Part shown: positions 52,027 to 63,878 of the stretch, one piece after another
Layout of the letters: every line of letters begins with the position of its first letter
How positions within the stretch are numbered: the stretch's first letter is position 1
Assembly: GCA_036867785.1 (NCBI GenBank)
Contig: CP145425.1
Span: 186,001-250,000, forward strand
Source: Plasmodiophora brassicae
Taxonomy: Eukaryota; Endomyxa: Phytomyxea; Phytomyxea; Plasmodiophorida
Reading direction: 5' to 3'
Length of the DNA stretch: 64,000 nucleotides
The notes under the pieces: model-generated
What the model saw: the letters and a program-made list of their open reading frames with translations, nothing else
Told to the model about the DNA's origin: nothing
The model's database searches: none
Translations under genes and position numbers: made by a program

Positions 52027-55000
52027 ATGCACATATGCCATGATCTGGCTGAAGCCGCTCTGGGCAGGCTTGTCGAGAAGTTCATCGTCAGTGGCCATCG
52101 AGGACGCGCTGATGCCCTTACCGTACTTTCAAGGCGGTACCTGGACGCGTCGCCAAACGTGAACGCGCTGTCTGCCACCTGCTACGATATCGCTGACATT
52201 GTCATTGTCGCAGGAAACATCGTACGACGTGCTTCGAATGCTGTGCTGTCTGGCAAATTCCCCAACAACGGATCCGACTTGGCACGCGGTGACGTTATCT
52301 CCTGGATCTGGGCCGACGGCATCCGCCGATGAAGGCGATATCAGATCGGCGTTGAAGGCGCTGGATCTTGATGACGGGTGGCACGTCGAATTCGATGTCT
52401 GTTGTGCGTCCAGTTCGGAAGAAGACCAAGATGGGGAAGGTGTTGACACGACGTCTGGTGAGACGATGAACAGGCTTCGTGGACGTCTGCGGACCAAACA
52501 AGGCTTTAAGGATGCCCAGGTGTCTGGGCTGGACGCGAAGTCGCTTCCCTCAACCAGTTCCAGCCCGTTTGCCGACTTCGTTCTGAAGGTGCTTGGTGAA
52601 CGCCGAGCTGGTGGTGGTGGTGGTGCTGCTGCTGCTGCTAGGTCAGGAGCGGTTCCCCTCTGCCTTTGGAGACATTGAGCGTGGTCCACAGGAAAACGTA
52701 TCCTACTGAGCAATATCGCACTGGAGAGGCTCCCGAATGGACGGTACCGTCTATTATCCGCCGAGTTGGTACGTAAGCTGCTCTTAACCGGCATGGTTAT
52801 CAAGAATCTGAACGGCAATAGTCCACATGCTGAACGGAGTAGAGAGCGACATGTTCCCCCTGTCATCCGCCAAGGTTCGATTCGTTCAGGGGTTCAGTTT
52901 GGATAAGCGCCTTAGCCACAATGTTCAGTTTTCTGTGCGACGCGTGATATCTGTCGGAGGCGTTTCTAGCGACGCCTTCGAGCAGTTCATGGATCGGTTC
53001 TGCTGTATGGCAAACGCATCGTTGACCATGGCGACCTTCGTTGCACGCTGCGTCAATTCGCATACGGAGCCATCGCTGCAAGCCATTGCCAGCGCCGTTT
53101 CCGACATCCATATGGAGAACTCGGCACTTCTGAAGTCGTTACTCAAGTCTCCATCCAGACCCAGTCGGTTGCGATCAGTAGGTCCCCCTCCTGCCCAATT
53201 GACCCTGCGGATTAGAGACGTTTCATGATCTGCATTTACTCGTGGAGCCGATCCTTATTACCGCCATGCCGCTGTCTAAGATACTGCATCCGTTCATCGG
53301 ACCGCTCAATGGTGCCATACACGTGGTTTGTAACTGCCGCTTTGATTGATTTGGTTGTCCAGATGGCGAAGAGGCGTTTCGATGCGCGTCGTTGCTGACC
53401 GCGCTGTATGACGGTTTATGTACCGCGATCGCATCTGGCAATCCTCGGCTGTCCGAACTGTTGTTTCAGCTTCTGCTGTGTGGATGCAAACCGTACGTTC
53501 AGACGCTGCAACACGTCATCGAATTGGGGTCGATTCCCTTGAGGCGCGAACCTCAGTTTATGGTGGCGCTCTTGTCTAACGTCGTGTTCGAACGCGTTTG
53601 ACGGGTTCAAGGAAATGAATTCTAACTCGCTCTTTATTCAGACGGGACACGTCTAATCGCAGTCGATGGATGCAGTACTCGATGCGAAGCCCAGAATGCA
53701 TCCCCGTGTTCCTGCGGCCGCTTTCTGAGCACCTGATTGAATCTTGCCGATCAATATCCTTGCTGCAACAATGCAAACAGGTATGGTCGTATTGTCCCGA
53801 CACTTGCGGATCACATGTGCCCACATGCTGCAGTCTGTGCAAGCATTCGCCAATCTATCGAAAACGGGCGACATATATGGCAAGTTTCTGAGTCGCATGC
53901 AAAGCGCTGCTAACAGTAAGGGGGGCGTGTACGTCCAAATGTGCGATTGCTCACCAACCGATCGGGCAATAACGCCAGGTCTATATGCCGTGCCGTTTGA
54001 GACGGTGATGAAGGAAGCCATTCTGGTGCCGTGCCTGGAGCGGTTCCGCTCTGTCGACGCCTTTGTCGTCAGGCACTTTATTTCGAGTTGCAACCTGTAC
54101 GTCTGTGCCTGCGATCCCTGTCGGTAGCGCTCGTCAACGACCACCTTGTTACACAGAGGACACCAGTTCAACCAGCTGCGTTCGTGCTTCTTCATGACGC
54201 ATGGCCATCGATTCGTGGACTTCATTGGCGAGTACGCACGTCAGATGTCGTCAACAGGTGCTGTGGACGGCGATGAACTCACACGAGTGCTCCGATATGC
54301 TCATGCCGACGATGGTGTTGATGTCGACGACATGACGGTCTCGGGCAACGAAGCAAACGTGCCCGAGATTCACGTCAACGTCGGTCCCGTCGCGCTTCCC
54401 ATAGCACGCCGGTTGCTGACGCGCTGCACAGGTCGAGTTTCCTTTATCGGTCGCGATTACAGATGAGCACCTGAAGCACTACAATGCAATATTCGGTCTG
54501 CTGGTTGAAATTCGGTGCGCGAAGCAGACTCTGGAGGCGTTGATGAAGGACACGGCCGGCGCGTTTCGACGTTTCTCCACGGCTCCGTTCAGCAGACGGC
54601 GCCTCCTGAAGCGCTTCATGCACCTGAAGTTCGAGATCGTGCACTTTGTCAACAACCTGAACGCGTACATGGTATCCGGCATTCTGAACCACGCGTCCCA
54701 GGGCAGGCCGGCCACCGCATGACAAAGTATTGTGTCTCTGACGGTGCTGTCGTAGATTTCATGAGCCAGGTTCAGGCCGCTGGCAGCATTTGTAGGTGGG
54801 CGCGATTCAATGCTTGCCGCGTCTCATTCCCAACAGGTCGCATCGAGCGTTTGCACTCGGCGTCCCTGCAAGGTCTGATGCGAGACTTGCTGCTTCACGA
54901 AAGGACGCGAGTCGTTCTGGACCACGTGCGTTCCATACTCGTGCTGGCCGGTCGCGTTCGCGAATGGATGCACGGCTTCGCGAACGTGTCCGCGCATGGC

Positions 55001-55314
55001 GATGTCGACGAGGTACACGTCGACTGCGATCGGTCCCGACCCGCGGTTCTCATTGGGTCCACACAGTGCTCGGCAAGACTGGACGACATCGAACACGACT
55101 TTCGCCTAGCGCATCGCTTCCTTCTCACGCTGCTCAACCAGGTTGTGCTACATGCCGGGTCGAACTCGTCACGTAAACACCCCTCCCCCGTATCGACCTG
55201 GTCGACCGGCCCGCGACTTACCTTCGGTCCACAGTCGGCAGCGTGCTCTCCGGCCTCAACTTCAACTCGTTCTACAAGGTCGAGAACCTCGCCGCTGACC
55301 GCAGGCGACCCTGA
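52027..55314 (+). CDS. Gamma-tubulin complex component (GCP/Spc97-Spc98 family)
   Basis: Multi-exon. Exon 1 52027-52158 and exon 2 from 52214 join in phase (RRYLDASPN to ETSYDVLRMLCCL). Later frames give GRIP1-type sequence (LLTALYDGLCTAIASGNPRL, then SELLFQLLLCGCKPYVQTLQ). The GRIP2 region has LKHYNAIFGLLVEIRCAKQT, FEIVHFVNNLNAYMVSGIL and RFLLTLLNQVVLHAG. The last short exon ends VLSGLNFNSFYK, the family's closing L-N-F-N-x-Y/F-Y motif, with the stop at 55312-55314. GCPs bind gamma-tubulin in the ring complex that nucleates microtubules. I could not place it among GCP2-6 and did not resolve all of the roughly eight or more exons. Its neighbour encodes HAUS6, which recruits this complex. Confidence 0.82.
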
Positions 55315-55510
55315 CGACGCGTCGGTACATGCTGCGCCTACTGTAATATTCATCTTCTTCCCGTCTCCTATCCATCGTCCGGTTCCCCTGTCCTGTAGCG
55401 ACGTTGCTCGGTCCACGCGCGTGGAGGCGACTGTGCCTGTGCCTGTGGCTCGTCCTCCTCGGGACGGACCTCAGAGGGAACCTTCTGTAACGGTCGAGGC
55501 GGGTCCAGGG

Positions 55511-57302
55511 ATGACGACGCTTCTCGGTCGACGATGGCTGTCCGCGTCGGCGGCCAGGCGGACGAAGAAGGTGTTCCCGTCCGCCGAGGCGGCGTTGCAG
55601 GCGGCCGGGTTGCGATCGGCGATGACGATCCTGGTCGGCGGGTTCGGCATCTGCGGCATCCCGATGCGTTGCATCGACGCGATCAACGCCCGCGACGACG
55701 TTCGCGACCTGACCGTCGTCAGCAACAACTGCGGCGTCGACGACTGGGGCCTGGGCGTCCTGCTCCGGTCGCGAAAGATCAGGACGATGATCGCGTCGGT
55801 TCGTGGCCGGTGCGCCCGGCCCCCGCCCGCCGCTGACCGAACGCGACAGGTCGTACGTCGGCGAGAACGCCGAGTTCGAGCGGCAGTACCTCGCAGGCGA
55901 GCTGTCCGTCCAGCTGGTGCCCCAGGGGACCCTGGCGGAAGCGCTTCGTGCCGCAGGCGCCGGTCAGGACGCACCCCCCTCGACACCCGTGTCCCGCCCG
56001 ACTGACCAATCGCACAGGGATCCCCGCGTTCTACACGCCGACGGGCGCCGGCACCGTCCTGCAGGACGGCGGGTTCCCCATCAGGTACGGCGGGAGCGGC
56101 GACGTCGAGATCGGCAGCGACCCGATGGAGTCGCGACGGTTCGTCAACCCGCGCCGCGCCGTCGAACAGGAGTACGTGCTCCAGAGGGTGGGCAGGCGAC
56201 GGTCGGCGACGACGCATGGGCGCGACTGACCGACCTGGCGGCAGGCCATCGCGGGCGACGTCGGCCTGGTGAAGGCGTGGAAGGCGGACCGGTACGGGAA
56301 CCTGCTGTTCCGGGGCACGTCGATGAATTTCAACCCGGACGTGGCGATGGCGTCCCGGTTCTGCATCGCCGAGGTCGAGGACATCGTCGACCTGGGCGAC
56401 ATCCCTCCGGAGCGGGTCCACGTCCCGGGCGTGTTCGTCGACGCCATCGTCCTGGACGCCGACGTCCGCAAGCGGATCGAGCGGCGTACGACGCGGACGA
56501 CGACGATGACGAAGGAGGCGCAGCAGGGGCGCCGCGAGCGCATCGTGAGGCGGGCGGCGCTGGAGCTGAAGGACGGCATGGTGGTCAACCTGGGCATCGG
56601 CATGCCGACGCTGGCCAGCAATTACGTGCCGGCCGGCGTCCAGATCATGCTGCAGAGCGAGAACGGCCTGCTGGGCATGGGCCCGTACCCGCTGGAGCAT
56701 GCGGTCGACCCGGACCTGATCAACGCCGGCAAAGAGACCGTCGTACGTGAGGCGGGGCCCCGATGTGTCGACATGGCCACCTGACCGGTGCGTGTCGCAG
56801 ACCGCGCTGCCGGGGGCGTCCATCTTCAGCTCGTCGGCGTCGTTCGCGATGATCCGCGGCGGGCACGTTGACGTGAGCATCCTGGGCGCGATGGAGGTCA
56901 GCCAGGCGGGCGACCTGGCCAACTGGGTCATCCCCGGCAAGCTCGTCAAGGGGATGGGTAGGGCGCGCCGCGCGTCTTCATGTCGCCCGCTGACGCCCCG
57001 ACGACGGCGCAGGTGGCGCGATGGACCTGGTCAGCTCTGGGACGCGCGTCATCGTCACGATGGAGCACACGGCGAAGGACGGGCGGTCGAAGATCCTGAA
57101 ACGGTGCCGCCTGCCGCTGACCGGTCGCCATTGCGTGGACCGGATCATCACCGACCTCGCCGTGTTCGACGTCGACCGAGGCCGCGGCCTGACGCTCGTC
57201 GAGATCTACGACGACGTCACCGTCGACGACGTGCGCTCGAAGACCGAGGCTGAGTTCGCCGTCGCCGACGATCTGCAGGTGATCCCCTCATCATCCTCAT
57301 GA
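55511..57302 (+). CDS. OXCT1: Succinyl-CoA:3-oxoacid CoA transferase (SCOT)
   Basis: Six exons (55511-about 55809, 55850-55962, 56018-56187, 56245-56742, 56801-56957, 57013-57302). Both halves of a class I CoA-transferase are fused: [43 protein letters not shown] and [17 protein letters not shown] in the alpha half; [18 protein letters not shown] and [14 protein letters not shown] (catalytic Glu) in the beta half, then [19 protein letters not shown]. The N-terminus ([19 protein letters not shown]) is a mitochondrial targeting peptide. The enzyme activates acetoacetate with succinyl-CoA in ketone-body use or, in some protists, acetate formation. Joining exons 1 and 2 leaves a few extra residues, so that border is approximate. 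Confidence 0.96.
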
Positions 57303-57469
57303 ATACACGTGTTGCGGGCTCCTGGACGTTGGGTACGGTACCATGAATCACGTCCTGTTCGGGGAGGGGACGGTTCGGTGACGTCACCGTTCCGAGGATC
57401 GTCAAACGTGAAACCCCTTCGCTTCACCGAAAAGGCCTCTGTCGCCAACGAACCATCCCTAATCAGCCA

Positions 57470-58134
57470 ATGAGGCTCGCGCTCGTCGCCTTGGCCGTCC
57501 TGTTGTTCGCCGTCCTGTTCCTCGGGGCGGATGCCGACGACACGCGCCTGAAGGTCTTCCACGGCGATGGCCACATCGACCAGTAGGGGATGTCCCGTCC
57601 TGATCAACAATGGGTTCTAACGCGTGCCGCTAGTCGTGACGTCCATGGCGATGAACATGCGCACCATGAACGCGACCACCACGGTTCGTAGTACACGTTG
57701 CACGTTCGTGAGTAAACGCTGAACCGTGCCGCAGGACATGCGCTCTCGCATGGGCATCACCACGACGTAATCGCGCTCTGCCGGTTGATCTAGGGGACAG
57801 GGGAGCTGACGTCCATTTGCCACAGGGTGAGGAGGACGATGAGCATGAGGACCACGAGCACCACTACGACGACGAGGCCGACGGTGAGCACCACCACGTA
57901 CGTCGCCTATGGGTTTGGTTTGTTGCCATCCCCTTACTGACTCCGTTCGCTGTTCAGCACTACGACGGTGCAACCGATGGGCACCAGTACGTGGACGTTC
58001 ACGACCGTTTATGCCATTGTGCTAACCGCCATTTGTGTGCAGTGGTCACTGGGCCTAGTCGTCGTTCCGTTTGTCAATACACGCTTGTTAAGCACGTCCG
58101 CTGTCGTCGTTTGTGTCGGGCCGAGTCGCGTTGA
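57470..58134 (+). CDS. Secreted His/Asp-rich protein with tiny exons
   Basis: Five exons (57470-57582, 57634-57683, 57735-57766, 57826-57897, 57958-58134), two of them only 50 and 32 nt, with introns of 51-60 nt. Phases fit at every join. A strong signal peptide (MRLALVALAVLLFAVLFLGA) leads into DDTRLKVFHGDGHID and then His/Asp/Glu-rich sequence (HRDVHGDEHAHHERDHH, LSHGHHHDGEEDDEHEDHEH). The C-terminal exon has HYDGATDGHQYVDVHD followed by a Cys/Arg-rich tail. It probably binds metal ions outside the cell. The 3' end overlaps the next minus-strand gene by 47 bp; another frame in the last exon has a membrane-like stretch, so the final exon is less certain. Confidence 0.7.
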
Positions 58135-59255
58135 CGACAACGGGGAAGATTTCGCCATTGCGGACGTAATGCGACCCGGCGCCGATCGCATCCAGGGCCG
58201 CGCTGATGAAGTGACTGTGTGTCACCACGACGACAACGGGGGCGCTCAGGCCAAAGACGCGGTCGAGGAACCGCATCGCTCTGACCTTGACGTCGTCCCA
58301 CGACTCGACAATGGCCCCGTCGAACATTGGGTCCGCATCGCTACGAGAGCAAGTCAACGCACGAACGATGACGGACACAGGACGGGTGTAGGAGAACCTC
58401 GCGAACCCGATCTCGCGGCTTCGACTGGTTCGCATGGTGAACCCGACCCGGTCCCCGAACTGGACCCTCAACGACGTCATGGGGCCGCACCTGGCGCGAA
58501 AACGATCAGCCCTGCTCACTGCTGCTGGCGCTCGCCAACCGACTACCCGGTACGGTTCGACATGACGCTTCGTCGCGCATCGCAGGCGTTGCCAGTGAAA
58601 TGCTCCCGGCAGTCGTCGTCGGCGACCCATCGTGCACGCGGGAACGCAGTGACAGCGGTCTGGATGCTTCGCTGGAGCGGACTAACGATGTACGCGACCT
58701 GCTGACCGAGGTGTCTGACGAGGTCCGACGTACGAACGTATTCGCGAAGGAGGGCCGCCTGCTTCTGCCCCTTGCCCGATAGCGCTGGGTCGTACTGTGC
58801 CGACAATGGTGTTCGTCAGAGCGCAGGGCGTTGCTCGGGGGGCGGACGTCCTACCAGATGGCATGGGCGGGGCGCCCAGCGTACGGCACGTCGCGCCGTC
58901 TCAATCGCAGTGTTGTGCTCTGAACGCGGATCCTGGTCATACATCGTCACGCGAGGTTCGCCCGCGCGCACGTACCGGCCTGACAGTGTCGAACGAACAG
59001 GACCAGCTTCTGGTCGGGTGCCAGGGCTGCAATCACATCCGACCAGCTGCTGGGCGCCCTTGCAACAGGCCACGGGTCGTTATTCATGTGCGACGCGATC
59101 AGCCGCGTTACGGGGTCCCGTCTGGCAAGTTGCGGCCAGGCGGGCCTGACGGGAAACAGGTTCACGTCCGCCCTGTACAAGACGGCCCCGCCGCACGCTG
59201 CCACCACGCAGGCGCCGAGCACAACAACAACAACAACGCATGCCCGCCCAGGCAT
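58088..59255 (-). CDS. Membrane-anchored histidine phosphatase (phosphoglycerate-mutase-like)
   Basis: Minus strand, start at 59255. The N-terminus MPGRACVVVVVVLGACVV is a transmembrane anchor. The phosphatase core follows: KLVLFVRHCQAG with the catalytic His (RHC in place of the usual RHG), then YDPALSGKGQKQAALLREYV, YIVSPLQRSIQTAVTAF, and in a later exon SWDDVKVRAMRFLDRVFG and VVVVVTHSHFISAALDAI with the second catalytic His. It ends NDDSGRA. The exon around 58830-59000 is unclear. Branch 1 histidine phosphatases dephosphorylate small metabolites or proteins; the substrate is not predictable. Topology suggests a lumenal or extracellular enzyme. Confidence 0.85.
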
Positions 59256-59512
59256 CACGCCGGCAATCTGGGTTACCCCAGCGGCGAACACGCTCTCAAA
59301 CCACCTATGTGTGGGTGCACCTCCCGGAAATACGGGACGCTGGACTGGACCCCCCGGCCTCAAGGCGGGACCTGTTTTCGGAACAACAAAAGATTCTCCG
59401 CATCGATCGACTCAGACGACGGACGTGGTGGCCGCGACAAAGTCAGCGGGCCGAGTGTGAAAATCGGACGCGATTTTCTCGGAAGGGCCGGCGCAGTTAC
59501 CGGTACAGCTGC

Positions 59513-61446
59513 ATGGCGGGTCACGATGGGGGTCGGGTGTCGATGGACGCCGCTGGCGAGATGCGGTACCTGGAGCGGGTGTACAGGCACCGCGGGTTCG
59601 TGCTGCGTCGGTGCGTCCCTGTCGGAAGCGGGGGGAGTGGCGGCATCCGCTGGTGTGCTGACGGCCTGACCAGGTCGGAGGTGGATGGCGCAGTCGACTG
59701 CGTTGCGATCGGGTTCCAGTGCACCGATCCCGAGTTTCGTCAGCAGTTCGGCGATGAGTTCACGATCACGCTGTCGATCCGCCTCCCGAGCGGATACCCG
59801 TCCGCCGCTGCCGTCGTGACAGTCAACCGTGATGATATGCCTCCGCAAATCTGCAGGTACACGCTCTGATGGACGCCGTCGCAAACTAACGCGGCGTGAC
59901 CCAGAACGATATCCCAAGCGCTGAACACGTACTGCGAGCGTCACGTCGGCCGTCCAATGCTTATTGGTGCACTCAAGTGGCTGGATCGCAACCTGGTCGA
60001 ACTGTTTCGTCTGGGCAATGCCGTCGTCAACCAAGAGCACACGCGGGTTGCCGGCGCAGAACCCTCGTCATCCGTCGTGCATTGGTCCAGCGCACAGCAG
60101 GCCCAGCTTGAATCCGCCCTGGCGCGTGTCCCCAAACTCGCCGACGTCCCCGCATCCGAACGCTGGGAGCGCATCGCCAGCCTGGTAGACGGTACGATGA
60201 TTCGCACCTGGGAACGTTCGGCTGGCGGGCCTTATCCCGATGTGGAATCTAGGGAAGTCTGCGCAGGAGTGCATGGAACGTTTCAAACAGATCAGGGACG
60301 CGCTGCGCCGCGAACAGGAACGCAAGGAACGCGTCCAGCGCATTCGTGAGAACATCAGTGAGATTGCTGTGGATAGCGGGCCCGTCGCTGACGATCCTCT
60401 GCCCGCGCTGCCGTCCGTTGACGAGTCGGCACCCGCTGGCAGCATTCGTGTGGGGTTCTCGTCCATCCAGCTCATCAACGTGTCGCTGGTCCGGGTGCGG
60501 CTGGCCCGTTTCTCGCTGCAGTGCGCGTCATGCAGGGCCAACGTCGACGCTGAGCTGGTGCCGACGCAAGTGAAGGCGGTCACCTGCGGGAAATGCTCGT
60601 CTGTGGTCACCTGCAAGTTCGTGTTCGAGATGGCGCACGTTGCCAATGCTCGAATTGGCAGTCTGTCGCTGGACGGAGCTGCCCTTGCTGACTACCTGCC
60701 ATCCGACGTCTGGGCAACGTGTGCGAATTGCTCCGCCGACATGAGCGTGAACCGGTTAGACCGGCACGCGCGCCAGGAATTGCTCTGCCACCAATGCCAT
60801 CAGCGGATGTCGCTCGTCACGGCCGAAGTCGTCTTCGAAACCGACGAACGGGGCCTCGGCCTGCGCCAACAGCGCGTTCCGAAGCGAAGCCACGTTGGTG
60901 ACGCGAGCGAAAAGCGAAACAAAGGTGGCTTTCCAATTGCATTTCATCCGCCTTCGTCCCTGCCTAATCGTGCGTACAGGACCTGAGCAGAAGCCTGCCA
61001 CTCGCGGTGCCCTGATGATTGGCACGAGTTTGCCTGATTTCGGCACCTGCAAGCATTATACGAAGTCGTATCGATGGCTGCGCTTCCCCTGCTGTGGGAA
61101 AGCGTTCCCCTGCGACATCTGTCACGAGATCGGCACTGCGTCGGCGCCGCATGAAATGAAGTGGGCGTTGCGCCAGATATGCGGGTTCTGTTCGCGAGAA
61201 TCGCCCGTCACCGGCAAGAACGTGTGCCCCTGCGGAAGAAGTGTGTGCTGGCAAACTGCTATGCTCGTCCCGATCGCACATGCTGATCGTTGTGCAGGTG
61301 TGACCAGGGCCCGGAGCTCGTTCTGGGACGGCGGGCAGGGCACTCGCGACCAAACCACAATGAGCCGGAAAGACAGTCGGAAGCACGCTGGCGCATCGAA
61401 GACCACGTCCCGGAAGCACGAACGTGTCGGCCCGAAACGCGCCTGA
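59513..61446 (+). CDS. CHY zinc-finger protein with RWD-like and SANT domains
   Basis: Five exons (59513-59856, 59905-60191, 60253-60924, 60980-61240, 61298-61446) give 570 residues; introns are 48-61 nt. Order: an RWD-like domain (YLERVYRHRGF, then TITLSIRLPSGYPSAAAVVT, ending GALKWLDRNLVELF); a SANT/Myb domain (WSSAQQAQLESALARVPKL to VDGKSAQECMERFKQIR); a Cys-rich beta region with several CxxC pairs; and the CHY finger (CKHYTKSYRWLRFPCCGKAF, PCDICHE, ICGFCSRE, VCPCGRS). It ends with the family's FWDGGQGTRDQTTMSRKDSR tail and a basic C-terminus. CHY fingers occur with RING domains in plant/animal ligases; this fungal-type layout has no RING. Role unknown. Confidence 0.93.
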
Positions 61447-61624
61447 CTGCCCTAGCGGGAACACCACTGCCTCCTGTGCTGTCCGGGCACCTGTCTGTCC
61501 GGTGCGTTCGAGCGTTGGCCCGACATCAACGACGGTTCTTGGTTTCGACCATCGGCGGTCGATGGCAACGATCGATATCGGCGCAAGGTTGTACCGACAC
61601 TGAAGCCATCGGAGAGGTGTATTC

Positions 61625-63405
61625 CTATTCAATGCGGTGTCTTTGGTGCGGGCGCGCCTCAGCGGCCGCATGGAGCATCATCACGATGTTGACGTGGCCG
61701 CCCTGCCAGGCCAGGTCCAGCGCCGTGGCTTTATCGTCCGCATCGATATCGCCCTGTGCATCCAGCAGTAGCGCGACAATGTCGACGTGGCCATGATGCG
61801 CGGCACAGTATAGCGCTGTCCAGGAGCACATCGTGCGCGCGGTAACCTCGGTCGCCGGTGCACGTAGCAGCGCCTTGACGGCATCGCCGTGCCCAGCAGA
61901 AGCGGCCAAATGCAACGCCGTGTTGCCCTGGCGATCACGCGCATTGATAGCCGTCCTCGAGTCGTCCGCCAGTAACTCGAGTACGTCGTCGTGCCCAGCA
62001 GCCGCAGCCAAGTGCAGTGCCGTCTTCCCGTCGTTGTTCCGCGCGTTGACGGCGACCACGGCAACCTGCAGAAACAACTCGACGACGTCGGCGTACCCAG
62101 TCGACGCCGCGCGATGCAGGCCCGTGTTGCCGTCTTGGTCGGGCGCATCGACATCGGCGCCCGCGTCGATCAGCAAACGGGCGACGTTCGCGTGCCCCAG
62201 GGTTGCCGCCCAGTGCAGCGAGGTGGTCCGCTCCCCATCACGCGCGTTAACATCCGTCCCGTTGGCGCTCAGCAGTATGCGCACGATATCGTCGAACCCG
62301 CTCCCGGAAGCGTAGTGCAGGGCGGTCATGCGGATCCCCGACTCGTCGACGCCGACGACCGCGTTGACGTCGACCCCGGCGGTATCAGCGCTAACCAGCA
62401 CGTGGACGACCTCCACATGTTGGCCCTCCACGGCCATCGTCAGTGGCGTCCGCGTTCCGTCCCCGAGTGTCGCGTCCGCTTCGATCCCAGCAACATGCAT
62501 CAGAACGCTGACGACGTCAGCGTGTCCGTCTGCCGCGGCAGCGTGCAACGGCGTCCAGCCGTTGTCGTCGCGCGCGTTCACAGCGATTCCATGCGCGTTC
62601 ACGAGCAGTCGGACAACCCCGACATGACCGTACGTTGCGGCCCAGTGCAACGGCGTCTTCTCCAGGAAATCGAGCGCGTTAACGTCGATCCCAGGCAGAT
62701 ACAGCAGCAGTTCAACCAGGAATTCCTCGTCCTTCCGTGCGGCCCAGTGCAAGACGCTGCCGTCGAAGGTCCACCCTGCATCGTTGACCGGAGTGGCATC
62801 GATCCCGAGGACCAGAGACGTACGACACATCTGGGCGATTGCCTTCCGGTACTCGTTCTGGGCAACCTGGGTCAGGCGGGCGACCCCCATGGCAAACCGG
62901 AATGCGTGTCGTGGCAGCAGGTCGTGCATCGCAGGGATATCGATCCAGGAGCGCCTCCTGGACGCGACGGCGATCGACAGCAGGCGCATGTCGAGGTAGT
63001 CTGCTGCTGACAGCAGCCGGCAAACCGACTGGAAGTCCATACTCCTGACCCTGGTTTCGATCCATTCCACAGCGAGTTCGATCTGTTGCCGGGCATGCGG
63101 TAAACGACCGGTATCGGTGCAATTTCGAGGGCTCATGACGCGCGCCTTACATCGTGGACCTCGAATCTCGTGACGAACGGAATGACCGCCTGCAACTCGG
63201 TACTGTTGACGTTGGGGAGGGGCACGAATTCAACGCTGGCGCCGAGCTCAGCAATCAGGTTCTTTACGACCGGGGAGTGAGCAACGATGTCCTGCGTGCC
63301 GACGACGTGGTCAACGCCGTCACCGCTGCGAAGCCTGACGGCGTCGCCCGCACAGCCCACGACAATCGTCACAAAAAGGGAACGCAGCACGACCAGGACG
63401 GGCAT
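61625..63405 (-). CDS. Skp1/BTB-like domain fused to about ten ankyrin repeats
   Basis: Two exons, 63405-63151 and 63082-61625, join across a 68-nt GTAAGG...AG intron into 570 residues. The first exon and start of the second make a Skp1-type POZ fold: AVRLRSGDGVDHVVGTQDIV, FVPLPNVNSTELQAVIPFVT, then ELAVEWIETRVRSMDFQSVC and LLSAADYLDMRLLSIAV. After a helical linker, about ten regular ankyrin repeats follow (TPLHWAATYGHVGVVRLLVN is typical). BTB/Skp1 folds bind cullins, so this is probably a substrate adaptor of a cullin ubiquitin ligase (inference). The chosen Met gives a hydrophobic N-terminus; the frame is open to 63672, so a longer start is possible. Confidence 0.85.
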
Positions 63406-63878
63406 CGCGATCGCTAGCTTGAGATGTCGCGCGGCCTGTGCTTCGCTGATGGACGCAGTCGCCCAGGCGCCGACCGGCAGGTAGAACGCGCGTTCGAGTC
63501 GATGACTGTTTGGCCTGGCGGCCCGCTCTCCGCGCAACACTCGAATGGCGCCCCACACTCCTCCAGTACTGCCGCGTGTGCTTGCTAGTAATGTTGACCC
63601 GGCGCCCAGGCCCGGCTCAGTGATACCTAATCCCGGGTTGCCTGTCGCAGCAGCGGTATCGATCCCGAGCAACTCGCAGCGGAATCACAGGCGCTTCGGC
63701 CCCCGGAAGCATCAGCGGTTCCGCACGAAGGGAAACACGGCCTGTGACGTCGCGTCCGATCAACGAAGACGTATACTTTCGTACACTGCATCCTTGTCGT
63801 TTAGCGGGCAGGGGCGGCCTTCAACGTCCTCCAGCAGCCGAACGAAACCACAGTGCAGTGCGGGCCACTTCATTTCGG
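63406..63878. other. Upstream region of the Skp1-ankyrin gene and 3' region of the next gene
   Basis: The minus-strand frame of the Skp1-ankyrin gene remains open to 63672 without clear domain sequence, so it may include an extended N-terminus. From 63672 to 63878 I see nothing. Confidence 0.4.

Noticed and set aside
61991-63010. 339-codon plus-strand frame
   Set aside because: Antisense shadow of the ankyrin repeats, which are unmistakable on the minus strand.
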